The notes under the pieces: generated by a model
Databases searched by the model: none
What the model saw: only the letters and a program-made list of their open reading frames with translations
What the model was told of the DNA's origin: nothing
Program-made: the position numbers and the translations under genes
Shown here: positions 44,091 to 53,636 of the stretch, one piece after another
Position numbering within the stretch: the first letter of the stretch is position 1
How the letters are laid out: every line of letters starts with the position of its first letter
DNA from: Pseudomonadota bacterium
GTDB taxonomy: Bacteria; Pseudomonadota; Gammaproteobacteria; Steroidobacterales; Steroidobacteraceae
Direction: 5' to 3'
NCBI GenBank assembly: GCA_021838635.1
Contig: JAKCDC010000003.1
Coordinates: forward strand, 18,946 to 82,945
Length of the DNA: 64,000 nt

Positions 44091-45104
44091 ATGAAAATGC
44101 AAGCAATTTTTGCAGTTGCCGCATTGCTCTTGGGGTCAACGGTGGCACTGGCACAAAGTGCCACCGCCGTGGGCGTCGCAGGAGGTGGCGTCCCTGCTGC
44201 GCAAGCAACCACCCGTGACGACGTATCGCAATCGAACCTATCCAATCTGGCAAACCTTCTCGCAACGAAGCATCTTATGGCAGGACACCACATCCCAACC
44301 GCAGTGATACGGAGTCGCAGCGAGGCGATGCTTAGAGCGCTGCATGTATCCTGCCAGCTGCGCGAAGCTGCCCTAATCGGCATCGGCACAAGTGCTGGGA
44401 GCAAAAAAGCACAGACAACTGATGTTTACGAAGTATCCTGCCAAAATGGCATGGGGTATCTTTTATCCCTGCGAGATCGTTCGAAGACCTCTGCCATCTC
44501 CTGCTTCGAAGCCTCAACTACACCCCCGTCCAACTCTGGCCTGCGGTGCGAGTTCCCGCATGATGCGCAGCTCACAACCATGGCAACTGCCGTCCTGCGG
44601 CATATCGGCGTCACGTGTCGCGCGCGCAAAATTCAGTGGCTAGGACGCAGCGCCGCCCCACATTATGACTACACGGACATCGCATGCACCGATGGTACTG
44701 AGGTTGTTCTACGGACGCCCACACCAGGCACCGCAGGCAGAATCAGCGCACTCAATTGCCTGCAAGCCTTGGCGCACGGCGCACGTTGCCGATTAACTTC
44801 GGCCGGCATAAAGGCTGCCGCCAGCGCGGCGCCTCACAAACGTTCCGGACCACATCCAGATCTGCTGTGGTTTGAGAAGGCATTTACACACTATCATTTT
44901 TTATGCACGGTCAAGAACGCTCGTCTCATTGGTCGCGAATTAGTTAAGCGGCGTTGGGTTGCCGAATTTCAATGCACACAACACCCACGTGGTGTCGTCG
45001 TATATGTTCCTTCCGCGGGGGGCCTTCACCACAAATTCAGTCACATCGACTGCAGCACGGCGGCCAGCCGTCACCTACCCTGCGAATTTCCGCACACCCT
45101 ATAA
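44091..45104 (+). CDS. secreted protein with three four-cysteine repeats
   Basis: The 337-residue protein has a signal peptide (about 1-22). The mature part contains exactly twelve cysteines in three groups of four: 88, 117, 138, 153; 176, 199, 223, 233; 272, 295, 321, 331. Each group has a similar pattern (V-S/T-C near a strand, then C, C and a closing C; two close CEFPH). This points to a triplicated small disulfide-bonded domain, exported to the periplasm or beyond. I do not recognise the family. It lies between the xyloglucan operon and the TBDR operon and is convergent with the latter. Confidence 0.7.
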   Translation: MKMQAIFAVAALLLGSTVALAQSATAVGVAGGGVPAAQATTRDDVSQSNLSNLANLLATKHLMAGHHIPTAVIRSRSEAMLRALHVSCQLREAALIGIGTSAGSKKAQTTDVYEVSCQNGMGYLLSLRDRSKTSAISCFEASTTPPSNSGLRCEFPHDAQLTTMATAVLRHIGVTCRARKIQWLGRSAAPHYDYTDIACTDGTEVVLRTPTPGTAGRISALNCLQALAHGARCRLTSAGIKAAASAAPHKRSGPHPDLLWFEKAFTHYHFLCTVKNARLIGRELVKRRWVAEFQCTQHPRGVVVYVPSAGGLHHKFSHIDCSTAASRHLPCEFPHTL

Positions 45105-45296
45105 TTTCATTGCCAAAGATCTGACGCTTTGCGCCGACGACGTATGAATTCCGTCAATACGCGGTAGCCCATCCTTTCATACTCTGTTATGGCACACCAA
45201 CATTATGACCTTCTGCAAGTCACCACCACGCATTCTGTCAGTAAATTTGTAGCATTGAAATGCCACGATTTCCTTGGATACTACTTCCCGCACAAT

Positions 45297-47243
45297 TCAA
45301 CCCCCAAGTGTCGAGGCGCTTCCCCCTGATTCGCACCCTGTACCACCTAAATCCGTCACCAACGCCATAAGCGGTGCTACAAATTGCTCATACCGGCGCC
45401 AACGACCAATTGAAGCAGAACTGGCCTGTTGGCGCACTTGCCACCGACTCGGTGTAATCACCATTCGCCTGGTCTTATGGAAGTCCAAGCACCGCGCATC
45501 CCATTTCAAACCAATGAACTCCACCATCTTGCGGCTCCAAAACTCCGGGTCCTGAACAAGATTTTCATACGGAACTTCCATGAGTATCCCGTCCGGTAGC
45601 GCAGATCGCCAATAGTTTATAACTTTGATGGATTGTTGATAGAAATGCACCAAATCGTTTAGATCGGTCGCATATCCGTGGGCGACAGAGAAATTTTGGA
45701 AATAAATTGAAAGACACACATCTGGCGCATTTCGACTCATGAGAATGATACGTGCTCGCGGAAGCGCCGCATGTATGAGCCCCAGGTTTAAGTAATTTAA
45801 TGGCATCTTATCTACAACTCGCCACGCATCTGGAGACAGCTTCTCAATTTGCATCAGATACTGCATCGAGAACCTGGCAACCTCATCACCTGTGATACTT
45901 TGGGCCTGCTTCGCCGTCAACTTTGCCGCCGCTTCGCCCCAGAACGACAACTCGCCAGCTCCAAAAACACAAGGATGAGATGCTAGTATTTGTTCCGCAA
46001 GAGTCGTGCCACTGCGCGGCATTCCGACGATGAACACCGGGCGTTCAGATTCGACACCAAAGGCACTCAAGCGAGTGATTTCCCGTCTATTATATCGATC
46101 AATTACACCTTTCACTTCGCTAGCGAATGCTGCCTGATCGTACCGTGCGGCACATTTACGGGTCAGTTCATTCGCGCGCCGGTAATGTACAAACGCCTGT
46201 TCCCACTCGCCACAATCGTTGAGAGCTTTACCAACTGCATACTGTAGAGCAATCTCATCGCGGATCGGCAGACTTTGACTCAGTAGGCGCTGTGCGGCAT
46301 CTCTCCATTGAACATCCTCGGGTCCGATCTGCCTACAACGCGCAATTCCACACCATGCCGCAACTAAGCTCGGATCGCGCTCAATTGCTTGGCCAAATAA
46401 CTCGAGTGCATCATCGAAATCACCCGCGTCAGTTTTGAGTTCTCCTAAAAAAGATAGAGCCTCGGCGAACTTTGGCTCAATCCTCAACGCCCGTTGACAG
46501 GCCTCTTCTGCTTCCGCGAACTGTGCTTTTAAACGCATCACACGAGCGAGCGCGACTAGCGCTCGTGGGTAGTTTTCCCTTAGCTTAAGTGCCCGCGAAT
46601 ACGCGTCGTGCGCTTCGTCGAGGCGCAAGAGGTCAAGTAGAACATTTCCACAGTTGTAATACGTCTCCGGAATTCTAGGGTTGCATTCGCAAGCTCGCTT
46701 TTGCCATTCAAAAGCCTCCTCAAGATGTCCCAGATCACGTAGCGCGTTTCCTAGGTTGGTCTGCGCTTCAACAAATCCTGTGCGAAGTGCTATAGCCTTC
46801 CGATAACTCGAAATTGCTTCCCCTGTTCTCCCGAGATTTACAAGCGCGTTACCTTCATTATTGTACGCATCAGCGAAATCTGGATTGACACTCACCGCAT
46901 GGCGATAGCTCTCTAAAGCGTCCCCAAACGATCCCATTCTCCCCTGCGCTAACCCCAAGTTATTATACGCCGCAGAAAAGTTCGGTTTTATCTTGAGGGC
47001 TCGACGATAAATTGCCACCGCGTCGTCGAGCCGCCCCACGTCTCGCAGTGCGTTTCCGAGGTTGTTAAGCACCTCCGGAACATCGGGGTCGATTGCAAGC
47101 AACTTATTATACAGTTCTATTGCTCTATTAAATTCGCCATTGGCCTGCAGCCGCTGTGCGCTCTTGAATTGTGCACCAGCATTGCTTGGAGTCGCGTCGA
47201 CCATATCTTGTGTTTCAAAAACGTACGCGAATCGTGCATACAA
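45297..47243 (-). CDS. TPR repeat protein with C-terminal sulfotransferase domain
   Basis: The 648-residue protein (648 from 47243; ATG 47204 also possible) starts with about nine tetratricopeptide repeats (residues 20-330, e.g. VLNNLGNALRDVGRLDDAVA). They are followed by a PAPS-dependent sulfotransferase domain with P-loop VGMPRSGTTLAEQIL and a 3-prime phosphate site IILMSRNAPDVCLS. There is no signal peptide. It is the last gene of the TBDR-halogenase-halogenase operon. The substrate that it sulfates is unknown. Confidence 0.88.
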   Translation of the reverse strand: MYARFAYVFETQDMVDATPSNAGAQFKSAQRLQANGEFNRAIELYNKLLAIDPDVPEVLNNLGNALRDVGRLDDAVAIYRRALKIKPNFSAAYNNLGLAQGRMGSFGDALESYRHAVSVNPDFADAYNNEGNALVNLGRTGEAISSYRKAIALRTGFVEAQTNLGNALRDLGHLEEAFEWQKRACECNPRIPETYYNCGNVLLDLLRLDEAHDAYSRALKLRENYPRALVALARVMRLKAQFAEAEEACQRALRIEPKFAEALSFLGELKTDAGDFDDALELFGQAIERDPSLVAAWCGIARCRQIGPEDVQWRDAAQRLLSQSLPIRDEIALQYAVGKALNDCGEWEQAFVHYRRANELTRKCAARYDQAAFASEVKGVIDRYNRREITRLSAFGVESERPVFIVGMPRSGTTLAEQILASHPCVFGAGELSFWGEAAAKLTAKQAQSITGDEVARFSMQYLMQIEKLSPDAWRVVDKMPLNYLNLGLIHAALPRARIILMSRNAPDVCLSIYFQNFSVAHGYATDLNDLVHFYQQSIKVINYWRSALPDGILMEVPYENLVQDPEFWSRKMVEFIGLKWDARCLDFHKTRRMVITPSRWQVRQQASSASIGRWRRYEQFVAPLMALVTDLGGTGCESGGSASTLGG

Positions 47244-47273
47244 CGGCTTCGCATTGACGTTTTTTTGAACTAT

Positions 47274-48821
47274 TTACTTACGCGCAGAGCAATTGACATC
47301 TACAAAATGTTGATGTGTTGCCATCTCGCGGACCGTACATTTAACGGCTTCACGGGCGTGACGAAGCAGACTGCGTACGTATTCAATAGGAAGCGTGTCT
47401 ACCAAAGGATCGTAATCCATCGGCTCCACACCCTGTCCCAAAAGAACCGCAACCCATGAATTTGTCGTAAAGAGATCGTCAAGATCCGGCAGGACACGCC
47501 CTCTCATGCGAAACAATTCAATTTTCTCCTGGAGGGTATTAGGAATTGATTGAGAGCGACAGCGTCGCCAGAATTGCGTATCCTCTCGGTCCGTCGCTTT
47601 GTAGTGCAGTATCAGGAAATCCCGCGTTTTTATATATGCTTGTCGTGTAAGTCGGTTGTAGATATCCCTTTCCACGGGAGAAAACTCTTGATCTGGGAAT
47701 AGCGACATCAATGTCGCAATTCCCATTTGAATGAAGTGAATGCTGGTTGATTCCAACGGTTCGAGGAACCCCGCTGCCAAGCCAATCGCAATACAGTTGC
47801 GGTCCCAGAATCGATTCCGGCAGCCCGCCGTAAACCTCAGCACGCTAGGTGCAGCGTGCGGCGCTCCATCCAATGTGGATGTCAGACGCTTGGCTGCCTC
47901 CTCATCAGAAAGGAACTCACTGCAATAAACATACCCATTGCCGATTCTATTCTGCAGCGGAATCCGCCAACGCCAGCCGGCTTGGTCAGCAGTAGCGCGA
48001 GTGTGACAGAGTAACGGTTCAGTGCCATCGCAAGCTTGCACTACTGCGCGATCGCAAGGCAGCCAGTTATTCCAATTTTCAAATCCGACTCCGAGTGTCC
48101 GTCCAAGCAAAATGCATTCAAATCCACTGCAGTCGATGAACAACTCACCGTCGATTGTCAGCCCATCCTGCAATTTCAATGACCTAATGAAACCATTATG
48201 GGGGTGAACTCGCACCTCGACGACGCGGCCCTCCGCTCGCTGAACACCACGCGCTCGAGCATATTGCCGAAGATACCGAGCGTATAATCCAGCGTCTAAA
48301 TGGAGCGCATATTTGAGAGAGGCAAGAATTGAATTCGGTGGACCATATGGCCGCGCAAAACGATTCAATTTTGCCGCAGCAACACAAATGTTATAGGCGC
48401 CTAGCCCGCCAATATCTGGGTCACCAACCTGGTGGAGCTTCAGCCATAATTGGTGAAATTTCAACGCTTGAATGTCAGCGCCATATTCACCGAACGGATG
48501 CAGATAGCGGTCACCCAGATGACCCCAATCGACGAATTCTATTCCAAGTTTAAACGTTCCTTCGGTTTGACGAAGTAACTCATTTTCGTCAATGCCGAGC
48601 AGTGCGTTAAATGTTCGTATTGACGGAATCGTCGCCTCACCAACGCGCACAGTTCCAATCTTTTCGGATTCTACTAGAGTGACCGAGACTCCCGAATGTT
48701 CAATCACTCGGCACAGTGCTGCCGCAGTCATCCACCCGGCTGTACCGCCCCCAAGGATCACAATTTTTTTTATCGGACAACGGCGCGATTCCATCGCCCC
48801 GACGCTCTCGCCACTCATCAC
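47274..48821 (-). CDS. tryptophan-halogenase-like flavoprotein 1
   Basis: The 515-residue protein of the FAD-dependent halogenase family has GGGTAGW (24-30). The catalytic Lys lies in TFKLGIEFVDW (Lys 91), the halogenase motif is WRWRIP (283-288) and the catalytic Glu lies in GFLEPLEST. All residues needed for hypohalous acid chemistry are therefore present. There is no signal peptide. It starts 10 bases after the second halogenase gene. In TBDR loci of Xanthomonas and Caulobacter relatives such genes are common, but their substrates are unknown. Confidence 0.88.
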   Translation of the reverse strand: MMSGESVGAMESRRCPIKKIVILGGGTAGWMTAAALCRVIEHSGVSVTLVESEKIGTVRVGEATIPSIRTFNALLGIDENELLRQTEGTFKLGIEFVDWGHLGDRYLHPFGEYGADIQALKFHQLWLKLHQVGDPDIGGLGAYNICVAAAKLNRFARPYGPPNSILASLKYALHLDAGLYARYLRQYARARGVQRAEGRVVEVRVHPHNGFIRSLKLQDGLTIDGELFIDCSGFECILLGRTLGVGFENWNNWLPCDRAVVQACDGTEPLLCHTRATADQAGWRWRIPLQNRIGNGYVYCSEFLSDEEAAKRLTSTLDGAPHAAPSVLRFTAGCRNRFWDRNCIAIGLAAGFLEPLESTSIHFIQMGIATLMSLFPDQEFSPVERDIYNRLTRQAYIKTRDFLILHYKATDREDTQFWRRCRSQSIPNTLQEKIELFRMRGRVLPDLDDLFTTNSWVAVLLGQGVEPMDYDPLVDTLPIEYVRSLLRHAREAVKCTVREMATHQHFVDVNCSARK

Positions 48822-48830
48822 GATATCGCC

Positions 48831-50387
48831 TTACGCATTGACGCCGATCGGTCGCTTTTGTACTGCGTCAAGCAATTCTCGATTTGTGGGTAGTACTTTA
48901 AGTGCAAAATCCGCCTGACGCTGGATCTCTGCAAATGCCTCTCGCGCTTCCGCGTGGTACTTAAGAATCGGACCACGCTCGGTGATATCGGTCTTGTAGC
49001 CCATGCCGTAAAGCACGTACTGCCAGCTACTTTCTGGAAAAATGTCGACATTTGCATCAATGTCTATGGAACTTGGCGGGCGGTGTCGCCACCTAAGCAG
49101 ACGATCCTGTAAGCTGTCCGGAATGCTGTCCGAGAGGACATTGTCACGCCAAAACGCCGAATCTTTACGCTCCGTAAGGCAATAATGCAATTTAATGAAA
49201 TCGAGTGCTCGCTCATAGCGTTTGCGCATTAGTTCGTTAAATTGGCGGGCCGCAATCTCAATATCTCCCCCCCAGGGAAACAAATTGGAAAGTGATACCG
49301 CGCCCAATTCGCAAAGCATGATTCCCGTGGCTTCGAGTGGTTCAAAGAATCCGCTCGACAATCCAATTGCGATGCAGTTTTTTTTCCAACTTATTTCCCG
49401 ATATCCGGTCTCAAAAGAAATTTTCCGCGCTTCAACTTCTGCATTACTTTGGATATCAACATAGCGACGCAAAGTGTGTTCGGCGCGGGCATCATCTGTA
49501 TGGGCAGACGAATAGACATATCCAATTCCACGGCGGTCGGCCAGGGAGATGTCCCACATCCACCCGGCCTCTTGAGCTGTCGCAATGGTGTATGAGGGAA
49601 CTGGAATGTTGCGATCGGCGTACGGAATTCTTACTGTGAGAGCACGATCACAAAAAAGTGAGGTAGCACATGATTTGTAGGGGACCCCCAGCGCCTTACC
49701 GATGAGCAGCGCTCGAAATCCACTGCAATCAATGTATAAATCGGCGCAGATTTCCCCGTGGTTGCCCGTATAGACTGACTTAATAGTTCCACTCGCGGTC
49801 AAATTGACAGCAGTGACCGTATCTACAATGTGCTTCACACCGGAAGCTATGGCGCGCCCGCGCAGCAATTCCGCGAGCTTGACTGCGTCAAGATGATACG
49901 CATAGCCAAGCGGGCCGGTGAACTCCGGGTGTGTAATCACTTTTGGGGCACGGCAAGCATCAGCGACGCGCTTTTGTGGCGTACTCACTGCGTCCCAAGC
50001 CGCATTCTCACCCGCAGCCCCTAGCAACCAATAAGAGAGCAGATCAAGACCAGACGGCTCTCGGCAGACCTGAAACGCGTGCAAATAGTGATCGTGCGCA
50101 CCGTGCTCCTCTCCTGGAGCACGGTGCCAATGCGAAAATCTCGCCCCCTGCTTGAAGCTAGCGTCGCAGACCCGCAACAGAGTGGTCTCGTCTACTCCGA
50201 TGCGCCTAAGCGTCGTGCAAATCGAAGGAAATGTCCCTTCACCAACCCCGAGAATTCCGATGTCCTCCGACTCGATCAGCTCAATCTGCACGCCATCTGG
50301 ACAATGTGCCCCCAAGGTGCGCGCAAGGTACCCGGCCGTGATCCACCCTGCGGCTCCACCTCCGACTATGAGCAGACGTTTTCCCAC
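48831..50387 (-). CDS. tryptophan-halogenase-like flavoprotein 2
   Basis: The 518-residue paralogue of the next gene has FAD motif GGGAAGW (9-15), catalytic-type Lys at position 79 in SFKQGARFSHW, and EPLEAT near 349-354. The WxWxIP motif is changed to WMWDIS (276-281), Pro lost. The protein aligns along its length with halogenase 1 but is clearly diverged. It begins 18 bases after the TBDR stop, so it is in the same operon. Substrate unknown. Confidence 0.88.
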   Translation of the reverse strand: MGKRLLIVGGGAAGWITAGYLARTLGAHCPDGVQIELIESEDIGILGVGEGTFPSICTTLRRIGVDETTLLRVCDASFKQGARFSHWHRAPGEEHGAHDHYLHAFQVCREPSGLDLLSYWLLGAAGENAAWDAVSTPQKRVADACRAPKVITHPEFTGPLGYAYHLDAVKLAELLRGRAIASGVKHIVDTVTAVNLTASGTIKSVYTGNHGEICADLYIDCSGFRALLIGKALGVPYKSCATSLFCDRALTVRIPYADRNIPVPSYTIATAQEAGWMWDISLADRRGIGYVYSSAHTDDARAEHTLRRYVDIQSNAEVEARKISFETGYREISWKKNCIAIGLSSGFFEPLEATGIMLCELGAVSLSNLFPWGGDIEIAARQFNELMRKRYERALDFIKLHYCLTERKDSAFWRDNVLSDSIPDSLQDRLLRWRHRPPSSIDIDANVDIFPESSWQYVLYGMGYKTDITERGPILKYHAEAREAFAEIQRQADFALKVLPTNRELLDAVQKRPIGVNA

Positions 50388-50405
50388 CCGGCGCTGACTT
50401 CTTTG

Positions 50406-53400
50406 TTAAAACTTGAAGTGGACCGCCAAACTGATGCGACGATCGCTGGTGAACCAGCTGCGAATATAAAGCGCGTTGTTTGGATAACCACCCATCAAAG
50501 TCTTCGTTGTCGAGTTCGTCAAGTTACTGACCTGCGCCGCTATAGAAAGATTCTTGGTAGGACGGTAGGTCAAGCCAAAGTCAAGCTCTCCGTATGATGC
50601 CGCGTAAACCGGCAGAGAAATCCCGATAGTCTGTCCGACGCCTGGAGCAGAGTAATACGTATAACTGCCATTCGTGCCATTACTATCCGTGGTCATTAGA
50701 TATCGACTTCTCCAACTCCATGCAAGGCGTGCAGACCACCGAGCATCGTCATACATGAGCACTGCATTGTAGTTGTACTTTGAGAGTCCTACGACCGGTA
50801 CGTTATGATGGATAACGCCGCTGATGTCCACATATTGATCACCAGGACTACTGCTATCGATGTACGTGAAATTGCCCTCGATACCGAGTCCGTTCCACGG
50901 CCACGGCAGCATACTAAAGTAGGTATGACCACCCAACTCCATTCCTTTTATTATTGCCGCTTTTGGTGAGTTGAAGTCAACATTAACGCTGGCATTCTCT
51001 ATTACCGTTTTTCCGCTGGAAGTAACAAATGGGACTGGCTGCAGCGTGTTTCCGTACACTATGGTGTTTTTAAGCGTCTTATAAAAGAAATCTAAGTGCG
51101 CCTCAGTAGCGGCATGTGGGAACCACTGCAGAGCGAAATCCCAGTTGTTCGACTGCATGGGACGCAGAGCAGGGTTGCCCGTAAAGGAAGTGTAGCCGGT
51201 CACCTGTCCACCGGAAGACGCGCTTGCGGCTGACACGCTGGCGCCAGCGCTACCGCTTGCACGGAGATCGTAGAATGACGGCTCGTCAAGTGTCTCAAAG
51301 AATGCGCCACGAGCAAATAGATTCCTTGCCAATGTGAGCTTGACGTTAATTGCAGGCAGAACTCGACGCGTCGTACTGCCTCCAGATCTAAAATAGTATT
51401 TGGACGGAAAGAGTGCAGTCGTACCAGTCGAAACGCCAGCGGAATTAAGTGGCCCCGGAAGATTGACTGCGGACTGGAGAAAATAGCCTGAGCTTCTGTT
51501 TTCGATCTTGACGTATCGTAAGCCTATATTTCCGGAAATCGGAAAGCTTGTGTGATAGTCCGCGAATTTGAACATCACGTACGCTGCGGTGTCGTACGAT
51601 GTCGCAAGACTGTAGTCCCCGGGATTAAATTGATAAGGAACGTACGGGCTACCGTCAAGATTTGTCGCGCCATTGGCTACAGAACCGCCTAACGTCGCCA
51701 CATTTCCGACTGGGTTGTATTGCCCCACGAGCGATTGACTTGGCAGGTAAACAGGGGCTGGCAGAGTAACTGAACCACGGAAGAACCCGTTGAACGGTTG
51801 ATATGCCGCCAGTCCATTCGTTACGTCTGCTTGTGATAGCGGCACTTTGGCACAGCCGTTCCACCCTTCGCAGAACGGTGCCCAGTTATAAATCGTATCG
51901 GCGTCCTGTTCGCGGCGATCCGAGTATCTCGCCCCCGTTTCCACTGATCGGAAGAATCCATGTTCTGACAGTCGATATTCGCCGTTTACGTCAAATGCTT
52001 GCTCTTGTCCATCATGGTGCCCTCTGTGGTCCTGGTGGGCATACCAGTAGTAGCTTGCTGGGTTCGAATACAGAGACTGCATGGCCGGGGTCAGAGTAAT
52101 GTACGGCTGACCGCTGGTTTCCAGGAGTCCGTAGCCACCTGTCCCGGAGGGAGGGGTGTCGAATATATCGTACGATTTGCTGCCCGCCGAGGCGCTGACC
52201 AGTTGATATCCACCGGTGATGTGCAGCCGATCTGTCGGATTCCAATCTACGGATGTTGACGCGTCCAATGTCTCGTTGTGGTTCTGATGGACACCCGCAT
52301 CACCAGTGGCGTACATGTTGGGTGCGCCGGTAGTGGAAAATGTGCTTGGATTGCGTGTGAAGACATCTGAAGAACTGACCAATGCGCCGTTCGGGTCAAA
52401 CGTACTGGTGCTCGGGTTTACAGCCAATGCTTTAGAAGTGACAAATACCCCGTTTCCTGCCCCTGAACTTTGGTACTTTGAATAGAACACCATTTCACCA
52501 ATTTTCAGGTGACTGTTTGGCGCCCACTGCAGACCCAGATATGCACCCTTGCGCGTACGCTGGTATGTGTCAAAGCCGTAGTCATAGCCGCCCGGAATAT
52601 AGTAGTTAGTATTCCCAATGAGCGTCTTGTAGTACGGCTCATTACGGATGAAATCATCCGCAAACGCCAATTTACTGTAGGCCAGATCTACAAGAGCACC
52701 AAAGCGGCCCCATGGTCCACGCCAGTTGTCTGTAGCCAGTGCCGAAACAGCCGGCTCCGCGGTTTTGCTTAAATCTCCCCAGTTTCCACTGACGGTTCCG
52801 GAGACGTGCAATCCGGGCGAATAGTCGAACGGCATGTGGGTGATGAGATCTACCTGCCCGCCAGAGCCCCCCTCAATCAGATTTGAAGTTTCGTCCTTAT
52901 ATACTTCGACGGCCTTCAGAAGCTCGGGTGGAATCGCTGAGAACGATAGCCCGCCACCGCTGCCGGCGCTAAAAATGTCCTGTCCGTTCAGTCTGGCCGC
53001 GACATCCGACAGACCTCTAATTTGAACTGAAGTCCCTTGGTCCGAAAGATGATCCGGATCATTGAGTGCTGAGAACCGCGTCATCGTGACGCCTGAGACA
53101 CGCTGCAGCACTTCCGTCACACTGTTGTCTGGCAGCAAACCCGCCTTATTGGCTACAACTACGTCAACAATGGTATTGGCATGCTTTTCAATTCGATCTG
53201 CACTGATGATTGCCTCGCGACGCCCCGATACGACCACCTCTGTCAGTGTCTGCTGCGGTGCAGCGGTGTTTGAGGTCTGTGGACGCTTGGAGGTGCTAGT
53301 GAGATCTCGCGGAGATTGCGGATTTACACTGGCATGAGCTGCCTGTGAGAGCGCCATCACCAGTGCGAGCGCTGTGGCTGTGGCCGGCACACGCAATGGA

Positions 53401-53453
53401 AAAGCTTTGATGCAGCCCGCAGAATTAGACCGGTTACCCGAGTAATTGAACAC
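50406..53453 (-). CDS. TonB-dependent outer-membrane receptor
   Basis: The 1015-residue receptor has a long signal region (about 20-42, ATALALVMALSQAAHA), TonB-box region TEVVVSGRREA, plug (about 85-230, VTEVLQRVSGVTMTRF, VQIRGLSDVAARLNG) and a 22-strand barrel ending in Phe (LAVHFKF). It belongs to the Xanthomonas/Caulobacter TBDR subfamily with a DRIEKHANTIVDVV plug start. The start codon appears to be GTG with GAGGGGGG upstream. It heads an operon with two halogenase-like genes and a TPR-sulfotransferase. A LysR gene is divergent. The substrate is likely an oligosaccharide or another plant-derived compound. Confidence 0.9.
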   Translation of the reverse strand: MFNYSGNRSNSAGCIKAFPLRVPATATALALVMALSQAAHASVNPQSPRDLTSTSKRPQTSNTAAPQQTLTEVVVSGRREAIISADRIEKHANTIVDVVVANKAGLLPDNSVTEVLQRVSGVTMTRFSALNDPDHLSDQGTSVQIRGLSDVAARLNGQDIFSAGSGGGLSFSAIPPELLKAVEVYKDETSNLIEGGSGGQVDLITHMPFDYSPGLHVSGTVSGNWGDLSKTAEPAVSALATDNWRGPWGRFGALVDLAYSKLAFADDFIRNEPYYKTLIGNTNYYIPGGYDYGFDTYQRTRKGAYLGLQWAPNSHLKIGEMVFYSKYQSSGAGNGVFVTSKALAVNPSTSTFDPNGALVSSSDVFTRNPSTFSTTGAPNMYATGDAGVHQNHNETLDASTSVDWNPTDRLHITGGYQLVSASAGSKSYDIFDTPPSGTGGYGLLETSGQPYITLTPAMQSLYSNPASYYWYAHQDHRGHHDGQEQAFDVNGEYRLSEHGFFRSVETGARYSDRREQDADTIYNWAPFCEGWNGCAKVPLSQADVTNGLAAYQPFNGFFRGSVTLPAPVYLPSQSLVGQYNPVGNVATLGGSVANGATNLDGSPYVPYQFNPGDYSLATSYDTAAYVMFKFADYHTSFPISGNIGLRYVKIENRSSGYFLQSAVNLPGPLNSAGVSTGTTALFPSKYYFRSGGSTTRRVLPAINVKLTLARNLFARGAFFETLDEPSFYDLRASGSAGASVSAASASSGGQVTGYTSFTGNPALRPMQSNNWDFALQWFPHAATEAHLDFFYKTLKNTIVYGNTLQPVPFVTSSGKTVIENASVNVDFNSPKAAIIKGMELGGHTYFSMLPWPWNGLGIEGNFTYIDSSSPGDQYVDISGVIHHNVPVVGLSKYNYNAVLMYDDARWSARLAWSWRSRYLMTTDSNGTNGSYTYYSAPGVGQTIGISLPVYAASYGELDFGLTYRPTKNLSIAAQVSNLTNSTTKTLMGGYPNNALYIRSWFTSDRRISLAVHFKF

Positions 53454-53585
53454 GATTCAGTACCCCCCTCAAGGCCAAATATCGATACGCTGCGGCAATT
53501 CCATTTGTTGGTTTAATGCAACAGCTTCTTCAACGCTCTTGCCGGCGTACGATTTTTATGCGTCGACGGAGCGATGACGGAATGA

Positions 53586-53599
53586 TGCTAACGCTGTCA
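53586..53599. promoter_or_regulatory. weak xyl-box-like site between TBDR and LysR genes
   Basis: TGCTAACGCTGTCA keeps the TG....CG......CA frame of the xyl-box but matches the reverse-strand consensus at only 10 of 14 positions. It lies 133 bases upstream of the TBDR start. Suggestive only. Confidence 0.25.
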
Positions 53600-53636
53600 T
53601 GATTGCGGTACCAATATCAAAGATGGTACAAGGTAT

